Below are positions 10,126 through 19,810 of a stretch of 64,000 bases of DNA, piece after piece. The translations under genes were made by a program, and so were the position numbers. Position 1 is the first letter of the stretch, and the number at the start of each line of letters is the position of its first letter. The notes below the pieces were generated by a model. It saw only the letters and a program-made list of their open reading frames with translations. It did no database searches and was not told where the DNA came from. This DNA comes from Euglena gracilis (Eukaryota; Euglenida; Euglenophyceae; Euglenales), in assembly GCA_039621445.1 (NCBI GenBank), contig CP154957.1:31762399-31826398 (forward strand), written 5' to 3'.

Positions 10126-10221
10126 TGTCCCAGGCATGCATCACACTTCAAAACCAAGGCACAAAGATCAACTTGGGACGCTAAATGGCACGGTGGACCG
10201 ATTTGTCTTGCATGCCTGGCC
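10126..10221 (-). other. Nonconventional intron, 96 nt (CAG/CTG)
   Basis: The intron starts GGCCAGGCATGC and ends GCATGCCTGGGACA. CAG is at +4..+6 and CTG at -8..-6, and the nine bases CAGGCATGC pair perfectly with GCATGCCTG at the other end. Removal joins PSGS to DAVPFVAQ in phase 0. No GT-AG solution gives this join. Confidence 0.8.
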
Positions 10222-10340
10222 GCTCCCAGAGGGGCATGGGAGGTCCGCGGTGTTACCGGCCAGCAACAGTGTGTCCATCATTGGAGCCGCCTGCAGCACG
10301 GCGACCTTCAGCTGCTGCCAAAGATTCCTGTGGCACAACC
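10222..10340 (-). CDS. NmrA-like module 1 exon (RP..NL region)
   Basis: The frame reads NLWQQLKVAVLQAAPMMDTL and LLAGNTADLPCPSGS. In NmrA-like proteins this segment follows the '(l)RP..f.eN' strand and precedes the 'D(v)A' helix. The 3' border (10222) is exact. The likely acceptor is CCACAG just before GAATCTTTGG near 10337. The exon is GC-rich. Confidence 0.58.
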
Positions 10341-10939
10341 TCTTAGGCGGGTGATCTCGCAAATGCAGTTGCCTTGGGCCATTTGCACAATTGTGCAAAC
10401 GATATTTTTTGAAAGTGGCCATATCTGCACCAAGAGCCAGATGGGGAAATTAGGTGTTTGGCCGTCAGGGTGCCCCAGAGCAGGTGTCATCCAGGGCATA
10501 TTTGCACACACACACCCAGTATGTGCAATCGTGAACCTTCTACTGGCTGCCTCATCAACATGGGATGTTACTGGAAAGATTGGGCACAATTATGCAAATT
10601 ATTCAACACACTAAAATTTTGCTTATAAATATGGCAAACGTTCTGGGCCCGTATTCGGTGAAAAACCATTTATTACTTCTGAATCATCAAAGTAAACGGC
10701 AATTAAAGGTTTGATTTTTTTTAAAAAAAAGTGAATTGAAAGTGCCCCTCACCCCTGGTGTTTTTGTCAAAAAAAAAACAGGCGCAGCACATTGCCTGTG
10801 GATGGATGGGTTTGCTGGACTTCAAAAATCCTCCACAGGGCTTGCATGGCTGCAGAAAGTAACTACCCCAACACCCGACCTCCAACACCACCTGGTGCTG
10901 GAAATTCCACGCAGGAAATGCGGTGGACAGGACCACAGA

Positions 10940-11170
10940 TTCACTTCGTGACCCTCTTGGGTCCAGGGGGGGGCACTACTTCCCGGCCCATCCACCCACC
11001 CACCCACCCACTTTTTTGAAACCCCACCCACGACCCCCTCCACCCACCCACGACCCTGAGGTCAACCCACCCACCAACCCACCCACCCAAACCAAAACCC
11101 ACCTAAAACCAGCCCGAAAAAAAACCTTCAAAATTTTTTCCAGGCTGGCCTTCAGGCCAGACTGATCCAT
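10940..11170. repeat. Family F-like CCCACCCA-rich repeat
   Basis: It begins GATTCACTTCGTGACCC and shares with 3682-4007 the order: G run, (CCCA)n, TTTTTTGAAACCCC, more (CCCA)n, then an A-rich tail. The matching right terminus was not found, so the copy is probably truncated. Confidence 0.5.
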
Positions 11171-11233
11171 GGCACACCCCACCCCCCAGGTCCAGCGGTC
11201 CCAACTCACCAACCCACACTCAAAAGCCTACCC

Positions 11234-12095
11234 CAGGGATGGATGGATGGGAAGCATTGAGGTGGGGGGTCGGACCCCCCCCCCGACACGGACGAGGGGG
11301 TCGGACTTCGCAGCTGAAGTGGGACGGGAAAATTTTTGGTTTTATGGACCGTCAAATGGCCAAACGTGGTGGAAAATCCCTGATTCTTTTTGTGAAAATA
11401 AATCCAAAAATGCTCATTTTTCGAAATTTACCACCATTCGTAATGTGGCAAAGGGGCATTTTTTTTTCATTTTCCAGTACTCAATTTCCGCCATTTTTGG
11501 AAACCTGCCGAGGAGGGGGGGGTGGTCCGGACCCCCCAGTGTTGGGAGGGGTCCAGACCACCCCCCTGGGGGGCAGGGTTCGATATAAGGAGAGGAGGGG
11601 GAGGGTCCGGACCCCCCCCCCTGCGGGCCAGGAGGGGGGGGGGGGGGGGGGCACCCCCCCCCCACCTAAACAGTGGCGCGGTCAGGGTGACCGATTTTCG
11701 GCCCGGCGCAAAGCGCCGGGCCGAAAATTTTTGACCCCCCAAAACGACCAAAAGTGCCATTTTGGGCACTTTTGGGGCAAAAATTGGCCAAAAATGCAAA
11801 AAAAAAATCGGCGCGAAGCGCCGGAGGAAAAAATTGCCCCTTTTGGGGGGGGTCCCGGGTACCCCCCCCCCAGGGGCGGGCCGGACCCCCCTTGCAGGTG
11901 GGGGGGGGGTGGTCCGGACCCCCCTGCGGGCCAGGAGGGGCGGGGGTGGTGGGAAACCCCCCACCTAGACCATGTACGCCCTCCTTATATCGAACCCTGC
12001 TGGGGGGTCCGGACCCCCCAACCACCTTACCCCAAGGGAGGTCGGGACCCCCCTACCACCTGCCTCAAAACTGCAAAGCTTCCCATCTATCCCTG
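11234..12095. mobile_element. Family C inverted-repeat element hosting a nested MITE
   Basis: The left end is CAGGGATGGATGGATGGGAA; the right end GCTTCCCATCTATCCCTG is its inverted counterpart. The interior contains GGTCGGACC-type G/C blocks and GTGGTCCGGACCCCCC repeats. A complete family B element (11574-11999) with its own duplication is inserted inside, so this element is older. Its own 8-bp duplication is not clear because the right flank is a C homopolymer. Related copies are at 29801-30213 and 58420-58833. Confidence 0.7.
11574..11999. mobile_element. MITE family B, nested copy with perfect 8-bp TSD
   Basis: The ends are CAGGGTTCGATATAAGG and CCTTATATCGAACCCTG, a perfect 17-bp inverted repeat. 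CTGGGGGG flanks both sides (11566-11573 and 12000-12007). The internal order matches 4952-5338, including CCACCTAAAC, AAAACGACCAAAAGTGCC and GGCGCGAAGCGCC. A longer GGCGCAAAGCGCC hairpin is present near 11706. Confidence 0.9.
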
Positions 12096-12129
12096 CCCCC
12101 CCCCCCGTGGTGGTGGTGGGGGGGCACAC

Positions 12130-12310
12130 AAGTGTGCCTGAACTGAACCTACAGGCAGGATTTTGTGGCAGCTTTTTCTGTATTTTGGGGGGAAATCTTA
12201 TGTCCCAGGGGTCAAAACCTGGGAGAAACAACACTGAAAAAAAAAAGAACACCAAATACTGGCCTTTCCCTGGGTTTCATCGCCGAAGAACGGTGGTGAT
12301 CCACAAATGG
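12130..12310. repeat. Interspersed repeat R1, copy 1
   Basis: It shares with 22630-22780 the order: CTTAT(G/T)TCCCAGGGGTCAAA, an ACC(G)GGAG segment, a variable stretch, then CCCTGGGT and GGTGGTGATCCA. The second haplotype contig at 51329 begins inside this same repeat. Its nature is unknown. Confidence 0.6.
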
Positions 12311-12873
12311 AGGACTGGCGTGTAACCAGCAGTTTAAAACTCTGGAATGAACTCCAGAAAATCAAAAGTGGTAAATTTGCACATGAGCAAGTTTACCATT
12401 TTTAAGCCTAAATGCAAGTTTGGTTTGGTTGCCTTCGTGACAGTACAGGATGGACTAACAGCCAAACAGGAGGGCAGGGTGATTTGGTGCTTAAACTGGG
12501 GGTCTGCTTTCTTAGACATGTGAACAACTTGTGCCCTCCCCACATGAACCAAAAAAACACCTATGACCCCCCCCCCGGACCAGGACAACTGACACCCCTG
12601 GTATAAATTAAAAAAACGAGGCTCGTGTTGGGGGGGGGGGCGCTGAGCTGGCTCTTAATAAGAGCAAAGCTTACCTGGGATTTGACCTACCGCCCCCCAG
12701 GTCCAAAACTGAAAACTGTAAACTGTAAAACAGGGTGTATCTGCCAGCAAGCAAACGTGTATTTGGGAAATAACTCCCCAGGGCCGCCGAGTTGTCCAGA
12801 GGGCCCAGTAGGAGAATTCAAGCCCGTGCACCGCGCTATCCAACAGTACCTGGCTTTCCCAGTAACTCATCGG

Positions 12874-14542
12874 CAAGCACCTATAGTCAAGCCCAAAAAT
12901 TTCCCCATTTTAGGCCATTTTAGGCCATTTTAGGCCATTTTGAGGTATAGGTGGGGGTTCTGAAAATCATAATTTTTGGTCATTTTTGTCCCGAAAACAG
13001 TATCATAACGTGTGCAAACCTTCTCTTGTTCGGTAATAACAAATGTACATCCAAAAAAGCATGCAAAATTCATGAACGCTGATCAAAACAATGGGAAGCT
13101 CAACAATTCTATATTCATATTCATAGAGGAATTCTGAACAATAAGAATTTACGGTAGATGAAATCTTTCAGAGAAAAAAAAGTTGGACAAAAAATATTTT
13201 TTTTTATTTGTGCTACCAAAAAGGCTCCCGTTTTTTTTTTGTGAATCCTACACCATTTTGCGGAATTTCGCAATAAGAAGTCATTTTTTCTGAAAGATAA
13301 TGCTGCTGCCTGGTGAAATTCAATTTGATTTTGGCATTGTTTCAGCCATGTATATCATTCATTTTATTATTATGATAAATATTAAAGAATAATTATTAAG
13401 ATCCATAATACAAACAAAAAATTATTTCCAAAAAATACAATGAATTTTTATTTGTATTACAGATCTTAATAATTATTCTTTAAATACTTATCATAATAAT
13501 AAAATGAATGATATACATGCCTAAAACAATGCCAAAGTCAAATTGAATTTCACCAGGCAAAAAGTGAAATATATAAACCTAATCCCGTACCTATTGACGG
13601 ATAACATATATCATATTCTATCATATTATATATCCCAATATTATTCCAATTTTATTGATAATATGATTGCAGTAATAATTATTGTACAATTACACATTAT
13701 ATCAATAAATATTATTTTTACTTAGTACATATATTTATTAATTTCAACTTATTTCTCTTTTATTACTAAAATTGTATGAAAACATGTGTTATTTGTATTA
13801 CTAAAACTGCATTAAATATAATGTTAATGTTATATTTTTAATTCTACAATTAAAAATTGATGACTATAAAATCTTTATAAATATGGAAAATATATCAACA
13901 AAATTGATAATAATAAAATAACCACACGAAATATCGACATAAAATACATAGAATATCCATAATAATTTTATGTCTATTCATAAAGAATGAAATATTAAAT
14001 TTACTTACAAAAATTATATTTATATGATGCTAGAATTTTATATTTCAATTGAGATTTTTCCAACATCTTTCATCTTTGTTTTGACTTTTTCCCCATGCTT
14101 CCGTTTCATTATTTGCGAAACAAACATCGGTGCAAACCAACAAGATAGGAGTAAGAAAAAAATAATCTGTTCAAACCTTCAAAATTCAGCCACCAAAAAA
14201 AGGTTGGGGCTGTGAATTTGGGGACTGATACGAGTGTTATTAGGATAAAACCATGGGCCTTGTGGGGCTGTGCTCCTCCACCAAATCCACTGTTTGCCGT
14301 CCACATTAACAAAAGACACCGAAAGTCATTGCCTGAATGGCTTCAGTTGTTCACAAAAAAATTGTTGTGCAACAGAATTTTTCCCATTTTAGGCCATTTT
14401 AGGCCATTTCAGGCCATTTTAGGCCATTTTAGGCCATTTTAGGGACCCCCACCTATAGGGGGTCAAAAAGTCATTTTAGGCCATTTTAGGCCATTTTAGG
14501 CCATTTTAGGCCATTTTAGGCCATTTTAGCTATAGGTGCTTG
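12874..14542. mobile_element. 1.67-kb AT-rich element with 8-bp TSD and CAA...TTG ends
   Basis: The terminal inverted repeats are CAAGCACCTATAG and CTATAGGTGCTTG. Perfect direct repeats CTCATCGG flank them at 12866-12873 and 14543-14550. Just inside each end are tandem arrays of the decamer ATTTTAGGCC (about 12903-12945 and 14386-14530). The middle is extremely AT-rich and contains a long inverted repeat (13308-13558). No convincing ORF is present. The CAA/TTG termini match the alternative intron-end pair seen in the exchanger gene. Confidence 0.85.
13308..13558. repeat. Long AT-rich inverted repeat (hairpin)
   Basis: The left arm (about 13308-13424) starts GCCTGGTGAAATTCAATTTG. The right arm (about 13440-13558) is its near-perfect reverse complement, ending GAATTTCACCAGGC. 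About 110-bp arms are separated by about 15 bp. Small mismatches show it is not a recent artefact. It forms the core of the 12874-14542 element. Confidence 0.88.
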
Positions 14543-15089
14543 CTCATCGGCTGCCAAAATTACATTCCGAATCTGCATAATTTTTGACGTGTTTTCAGCC
14601 ATTTTTGGGCCAAAACAGGTGATGATGTCGAAATATCTCGAAAACGAAGCAAAATGAAAGAAAATGCTTAAAATATCAAATGAAGCCCTTAGGGAAATGG
14701 CCATGCCTCAGGCCAGGAGGGGAGTTACAGAAAAACAAAATGCGTAAGAAAGGGCGTTCTAGTCATGACTCCCTGCCTAGCCCGAGATATTTACGTCCGA
14801 TTTACGTCCCAAAACACTGCAGGCTTGACCTGGCCGGCCTGAGCACTTGGGCACGTTGCTTCTGATAACAAACAGCTCAGCACTAATAAAAACCTGGTTT
14901 GTTACCCATTTGACTGAAGTCGGCATCCCAGTTGAAAGTGTCATTTGAAAATGGAAGCCTTGTCGTTGCAGCCCACAAATTCAACGTGCAAGAAATATGA
15001 AGAAAGCCCACAGCAGCTCGGTCCCAAACAAATTACCCTGCTTAAAAATGCATCCAAGTGACATCCGTCTCTTTGGGTCAGTCCAGGAA

Positions 15090-15233
15090 ACCACCACAGG
15101 AATATCTGGTTGCCGCTCCTTGAGGCGAGCCTCCGCGGCAGTGTACCACCGCCATGGCTCCGGTTCCAATGCCAAAGGGCATCGTCTTGGGGGCAGGCGG
15201 CCTAACAACACGATCCGTTGCACACCCATCATT
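15090..15233 (-). CDS. NmrA-like module 1 exon (QRIVLLG strand)
   Basis: It begins MMGVQRIVLLGRLPP, the '(a)GvkRiVllss' strand of NmrA/SDR proteins, and continues YTAAEARLKERQPDIPVVV, the 'aE..lk.s...ytilRp' helix-strand pair. The 5' border (15233) is fixed by a nonconventional intron: its first base completes the Gln codon begun in the previous exon. The 3' border near 15090 was not resolved. Confidence 0.7.
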
Positions 15234-15495
15234 GGCACCAGGCTTTGCCAGCGGAATCAATATTTCTTGCGATGTGGACAAAAATTATGTCAAAAAAATG
15301 TGGGTAATTCTTATTTTGAAATGGTGTGTGTGTGTGTGTGTGTGTTTCTATATTATTATTATCATCACATTCACTGGACAAAATTACGGGGGGAAAATAC
15401 AGGGAAATCAAAGTGTTTTCCGATAATTTTTGTCCTCTGTGATGTTTGTTCAGACAGTGTATAAAAAATACTAATATCTCAGACAAAACCTGATT
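15234..15495 (-). other. Nonconventional intron, 262 nt (CAG/CTG)
   Basis: It starts AATCAGGTTTTG and ends CAAAGCCTGGTGCC. CAG at +4 pairs with CTG at -8, and the flanking CAGGTTTTG and CAAAGCCTG extend the complementarity. Removal joins ATAAQ to MMGVQR. The 8-mers around the two ends (GCCCAAAT, GTGCCAAT) agree at 5 of 8 positions, as expected of a decayed duplication. Confidence 0.8.
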
Positions 15496-15815
15496 TGGGC
15501 AGCGGTGGCAATATTTTCGGCCTCCTCCGCCATCTGGGGCGTCTCCGCCGGCAACCACACCACCGTACTGGCACCGCGCAGCACCGCATGCAGGGCCCCC
15601 GGGTCTCCGACCCGCGCCTCGCTGACCGCCGCCCCCAACCGACGGATCGCCACGGCCGCCGGGCTCAATGCACAGCGCACCGCCGCCACCGCCTGCCGGG
15701 CCCCCCCGGAGCGCTGCACGATGGCCCAGACCACCTGGGCCGCCATGGCGGTCGTGTCGGCCTCCAGGACGACCACCTGATGGGGGCCCGCCGGCGGCCG
15801 TGGGGTGGGAGAGAC
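15496..15815 (-). CDS. NmrA-like module 1, N-terminal Rossmann exon
   Basis: This 320-nt exon is bounded by two nonconventional introns. It encodes a proline-rich linker (VSPTPRPPAGPHQ), then the Rossmann start VVVLEADTTAMAAQVVWAIV with Q-R and VRCALS after it. Next come a second beta-alpha unit with ARVGDPGALHAVLRG and the strand ASTVVWLP, followed by the helix AEEAENIATAAQ. This is the usual NmrA/atypical-SDR N-terminal half. The glycine-rich loop (GxxGxxG) is replaced by EADTTAM, so classical NAD(P) binding is doubtful. It is GC-rich, ending with 2 nt of a Gln codon. Confidence 0.75.
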
Positions 15816-16097
15816 GGGGTCAGGGTTGGCGTCCAGTTTCATCGATAGAAAAACTGTTCCACTCTGAAATGATTGCACCCTTGTATCTCAAACAGCGACC
15901 CGACATTCCCTTGGAATAAAGCCAATTCCAGCATCGCCTCTTTTCATCACAAGCTCCGCGCTACAGCATCAAATGACTAAATGACTAAGTCTTGTACCCA
16001 GGGAGGTTGGTGGGGGGCAATACCATTAGCCTGTGGTTGAAAGACACCCCACAGAATAAAAGCGAAAGACACCCTCTGCTCCTACCAAACCCTGAGC
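15816..16097 (-). other. Nonconventional intron, 282 nt (CAG/CTG)
   Basis: It starts GCTCAGGGTTTGG and ends CCAACCCTGACCCC. CAG and CTG sit at +4 and -8, and CAGGGTTTGG against CCAACCCTG forms a terminal inverted repeat like the MITEs in this window. Removal joins KSTPL to VSPTP in phase 0. Confidence 0.75.
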
Positions 16098-16361
16098 GAG
16101 CGGTGTCGACTTCACCGACGCCTCCAGCAGCTGTCTCAACTTCTCTTCCGTGGACACCTGGAACGTGATGGTACCATCGGCCTCCTGGCCCGCGTCGAAC
16201 TCCTTGCAGCGCAAGGCACGTTGCAGAGCGGCCAGGACGGCGGGCCGGGACGTCGCGGCGGCGTCGGCAGGCGGGGCACAGACCTGAAGCTCGGCGAGCA
16301 GCGCGGCCACCCGTGCCACCGGCAGCACCAGCGGGCCACCGGGGCTGCCGTCCGCCGCCAT
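16098..16361 (-). CDS. First recognised exon of the tandem NmrA-like gene
   Basis: It opens with ATG at 16361 and encodes 88 residues beginning MAADGSPGGPLVLPVARVAA, continuing with helical segments (LLAELQVCAPP, LAALQRALRCKEF, STEEKLRQLLEASV). No family is recognised for this N-terminal part. There is no signal peptide or membrane segment. The exon is phase 0 throughout and splices to the proline-rich linker of module 1. The start was chosen as the only ATG opening the frame that continues into module 1. An upstream noncoding exon or trans-spliced leader site is possible. Confidence 0.6.
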
Positions 16362-17620
16362 GGATGGGGGGAAGGAACCGGTGCCTCAAGCGAAGCTGTG
16401 ACGGTTGGGGCAGGGTGGGAGAAAGAACAACGGAGACGGCAGAGCTGTGTCCGAGGCAGAAAAGCCAACTGGGTCACTGCGGAGGCAGCGTCTTTCTCGA
16501 TGATCATGACTCCGTTGGAAAACCAACATCCCAGTCCATTTGAAAAAAAATAAGGAGAAACGAAAAGTTTCCTGGAACCTGAGATTCATATGCACAATTC
16601 TTTCTTGAATTAGAAAGTGGTACTGGGATAGGTGGGACAACAAAAGCAATGGAAATGAAAGCAAAATATTTGATTTAATGCAGTTTCGGAGATTCAAATA
16701 GATAAAAAAAACAGCATTGTTGCACCTGCTTGTTAAATATACATAATTGGCAAAAAAAAACAGGAAAATGCCAAGACTTCAAGCAGGTGGGTCAAAACCT
16801 GCTCAAACCTGTAGGGAGGGACAGAGTAATGAGTTGTGCCCACCGCCAAGGAGATAAAGCAAAAACTGGGTAGAGAGATCCACACAGGTGTGGGTCTTTT
16901 GTTGAAAGAGAAATGGATTGAAATCATTGGTGGAAGGGTCAATGCGCATGTGCTGAGGTTGAAAACAGGTTATTGGATTTAATGATCTTTAGGGTTTTGT
17001 CACAACAGAGAAGAAGTGTATTGCATGTTTTATTTAGTGTTCGGCCGGAAAATAAAATGCAATCACAGAATTGGAACCAGGTGGATTGCCTGAACCTCAT
17101 TTATGTGGGGATAATAAAAATAAATTTGCCCAGGGAAAGGGGGACCCTGCAAAATCTCCATTTTTTGTGCAAGCTGTCAATAAAAAGTCAACATGGACTT
17201 TGAGTGTTTCGAAAATTTAATTGCAAAAACCTCTGGATACACCCTCCAATGCAAACAACACCACTGTCGAGGGTGAATAGGAGATTGGTTGCAGTATGTG
17301 GACAACACCTTGGTCAGACACACACACAAAAAATAATGCTCATCAGGGTTAGGCGAGGCCATGCAAACCAATGGAAAAATACAGAGGAAGGAAACGTGCG
17401 AAAATTAATTGCAGAGGGGGAGTAACAGTGGAGCCATCCACAAACAGACACTGGGCAAGAACGGAGATGGCACATTGTAGCGAAGGGCAGGAAGGGCAGA
17501 GAGTATGGTGGCTGCAGTGTGGAACTATGGAATAGCATGACGGGACCTAGGGGCAGGGTCTCTCTGAAAAATTGTCCTTTCCGACGATGAACACTCCCCA
17601 CATATTCAAGACGGACTAAC
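16362..17620. other. Spacer between the stalk-protein gene and the NmrA-like gene
   Basis: The stretch is moderately AT-rich and has no recognised coding sequence. It should contain the 3' end of the minus-strand stalk-protein gene and the 5' region of the NmrA-like gene. A few minus-strand stretches near 17.5-17.6 kb read like coding sequence but match nothing. No promoter motif is identifiable. Confidence 0.4.
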
Positions 17621-17744
17621 TGGAATGCAATCCATCTGTCCATGTCCGCATTGGCGCACCCTTCTCTGACCACGATGGAGGGGGTGGTTTTGTACGGGAA
17701 GGCAGACGCCCCCACATCACCCGAGCAGCCCTGGGAGGGTGACC

Positions 17745-17841
17745 CGGCGGCGATAGCGTTGAACCGATGGTGCGCTTCGAAGAACGTTTCTTGGAGCGGT
17801 TCCAGCGCACCGTCATACCGCACCCGAAGGGCCTGAACCCG
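17745..17841 (-). CDS. Dynein-stalk-like gene: end of second coiled-coil strand
   Basis: The frame reads RVQALRVRYDGALEPLQETF and FEAHHRFNAIAAGS. Its position and heptad character fit the distal half of the returning stalk helix (CC2) of dynein heavy chain. The acceptor is AG at 17843-17842, and it joins the previous exon (ending EQCQQ) in phase 0. The 3' border is uncertain; TCCCAGGGC near 17735 could start a nonconventional intron. The similarity here is weak on its own and relies on neighbouring exons. Confidence 0.45.
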
Positions 17842-18453
17842 CTGGAACAAAATGAGATGACATGAGATCCCCTTGAGCGTAGAATGCAGGGGCAACGAAG
17901 ACCTGCTGTGGTCTGACGCACTCGAGTTCAGTGGAGCAAGAACCCGCGCATGTGACAGCATTCAGGTGCACAGTGTGGGAGTTCCAAAGGCATTCGTGAC
18001 GCCAAAAAAAAAAAGTCCGACAGCCTATTTGAATGGACTGATGAAATAAGATTGTGCACGCAGAAAATTGGTTTTGGGGGGGAAACAGTTGGAGAGTTTT
18101 TATTGTGTACGCTGCAAACAATGCGATGAAACGAGACATGCTTTTACACTGATATGTTTCCTTCACACCGCACGCAAAAAATTCCATTGTGTGAACGTTT
18201 CCGTATATTCACAAGCCCTTAAACACCCCTTCTTAAATTAAAACACGGAAACAATTTACATACTTTATTTCTTTTGGTGAAGGGGTGCCCTTCTGTTAGA
18301 ATAAGCATGTTTATCTACTGTGCCAATGGCTCTGCTCTCCCCTGTATTTCAGAGGGGGGGCTTAAAAGTGCAACATTACGTTTCCATGTGAACGCACACA
18401 CACATTCACACACATCGGCCAATAACAGCATCAATTTGTCAGGTCATACACAC

Positions 18454-18575
18454 TTGCTGACACTGTTCCTGCAAGTCGCTCAGCTCCCCCTCCGCTACCA
18501 ACACCTCAGCCTGTGCCAATCGCAGCCTTCCCGTCAAAGCTTCAACGTTCTCCTCCAAATCATGTGCACTGCACG
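18454..18575 (-). CDS. Dynein-stalk-like gene: coiled-coil exon
   Basis: It encodes AHDLEENVEALTGRLRLAQA, then EVLVAEGELSDLQEQCQQ. This regular coiled coil resembles the start of stalk helix CC2 after the microtubule-binding domain ('...k..L..A...L..aq..L...q..L..l'). The 3' border is exact (CAGCAA then GTGTGT). The 5' border is probably the CAG before TGCACATGAT near 18575. Confidence 0.5.
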
Positions 18576-19744
18576 GGGGGCATTGCAGGATCCGATGAGC
18601 CCTGCGACAAAGAGCATGGCAATTTATCAAATCCCGGCAGCTTATTCTTCCAAAGCAAAAAAAAAAAAGATGCCACAGGGTCCAGCTCAGAGGCAGGAGA
18701 ATTCAGGCTGGCTGCTGGCTCACCCCCCCCATGATATCCAGCTGGCTTCTTTTTAGACCCCAGGGGGGGAGGGGGTCCCCCTCACCCGCCCAGCCCAGCA
18801 TGGGACCCCTGGGGGCCCAAACGAGCCGTCTGAGGGCATCTACAAAAGTTTACGACGCTTTGTGCCGAAACCCATACCTGGGCCCGCGACTTCTCTTCTG
18901 ACTTTAATAAAGTTCTGATATCCTGCAAAATCTCTGCAAAAAGAGGCTGGTCGAGGCAAAAAAAATATTTTTTTGCATAATTAGCAAGTTTTTTTGGACG
19001 TTTTTGCAGTTTCGATGTTTTGGACACTTCGACAGTTAACCCTAGTTCCAGCTGGGGGACCCATGAAAAAAAGTCAGCCCATTGCCCCTCCCCCACCACA
19101 GGGGGCAGAGTGGTCAACCAGCCGTTTCCAGCCAGCCCCTGAGCTGACAAAAAGAAAATATCAGGAACCGCCCAGCGAGCCTTCGGGTCGCTTCAAAATA
19201 AAAACTCGTCGACGGGGGTGGGGGATGGTCCGAGGCCCAAAAAAAGGCTGCTGGCTAGGACCCCCCACTGGGGGGATGGGTGCCCTTCGGCTTAAGCGAC
19301 GTTCTGCACCTATGGCTAAAAAGGTGGGACAACAGGCACCGACATACCTGCCATGGTTGTACAGAGCGCGGATCCAGGCCGACAAAGCGCCGCATGGGGG
19401 AGAATACCGCTCAATTTCGGCCGGATCCCAAGCAAAGCATTTCTGTCAATTGATGAGAGGATCTTATTTAAATTTTGGAAAAAAAAGTTTATTGATGTCC
19501 CGCCACACCAAGCTAGGGCTGGGAATTCGGGAATGAAAGCTGGGGATTTTTTTTAAAAAAGCATGATGTGCCCCCCCCCCCGTTGGCATTTGCAGTCCGG
19601 ACAGGTGATCGTTGGACCAGAGGGGGGGATCGATAGGGTCAGGACTGAACAAAAAGAACGTGGTAGCGGCAAGAAGGCTTCCAACAGGCTCTGATAAAAG
19701 CAAACCATTTTTAAACCGAAAACAGAAATCCCTTGGCAGACAAC

Positions 19745-19810
19745 CAAATCCTGCACAAACGGCTCAAGCTTCTCCAGCATCTCATCTGTGATGCGGTCCA
19801 TGTTATATGC
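19745..19810 (-). CDS. Dynein-stalk-like gene: microtubule-binding-domain exon
   Basis: This short exon reads AYNMDRITDEMLEKLEPFVQ. In axonemal dyneins the corresponding segment is the 'f.kd.i..e.ie.l.py' helix of the microtubule-binding domain. The acceptor is precise (CACAG at 19811) and matches the preceding donor in phase 0, giving FFVKHAKAYNMDRITDE. The 3' end is either at GATTTG then GTTGTC (19745) or a few codons earlier. Confidence 0.6.

Noticed and set aside
13400-14200. AT-rich block as a directly inserted organelle fragment with genes
   Set aside because: No organelle ORF, rRNA or tRNA is recognisable; it lies between inverted ends with an 8-bp duplication, so it is described as part of an element.
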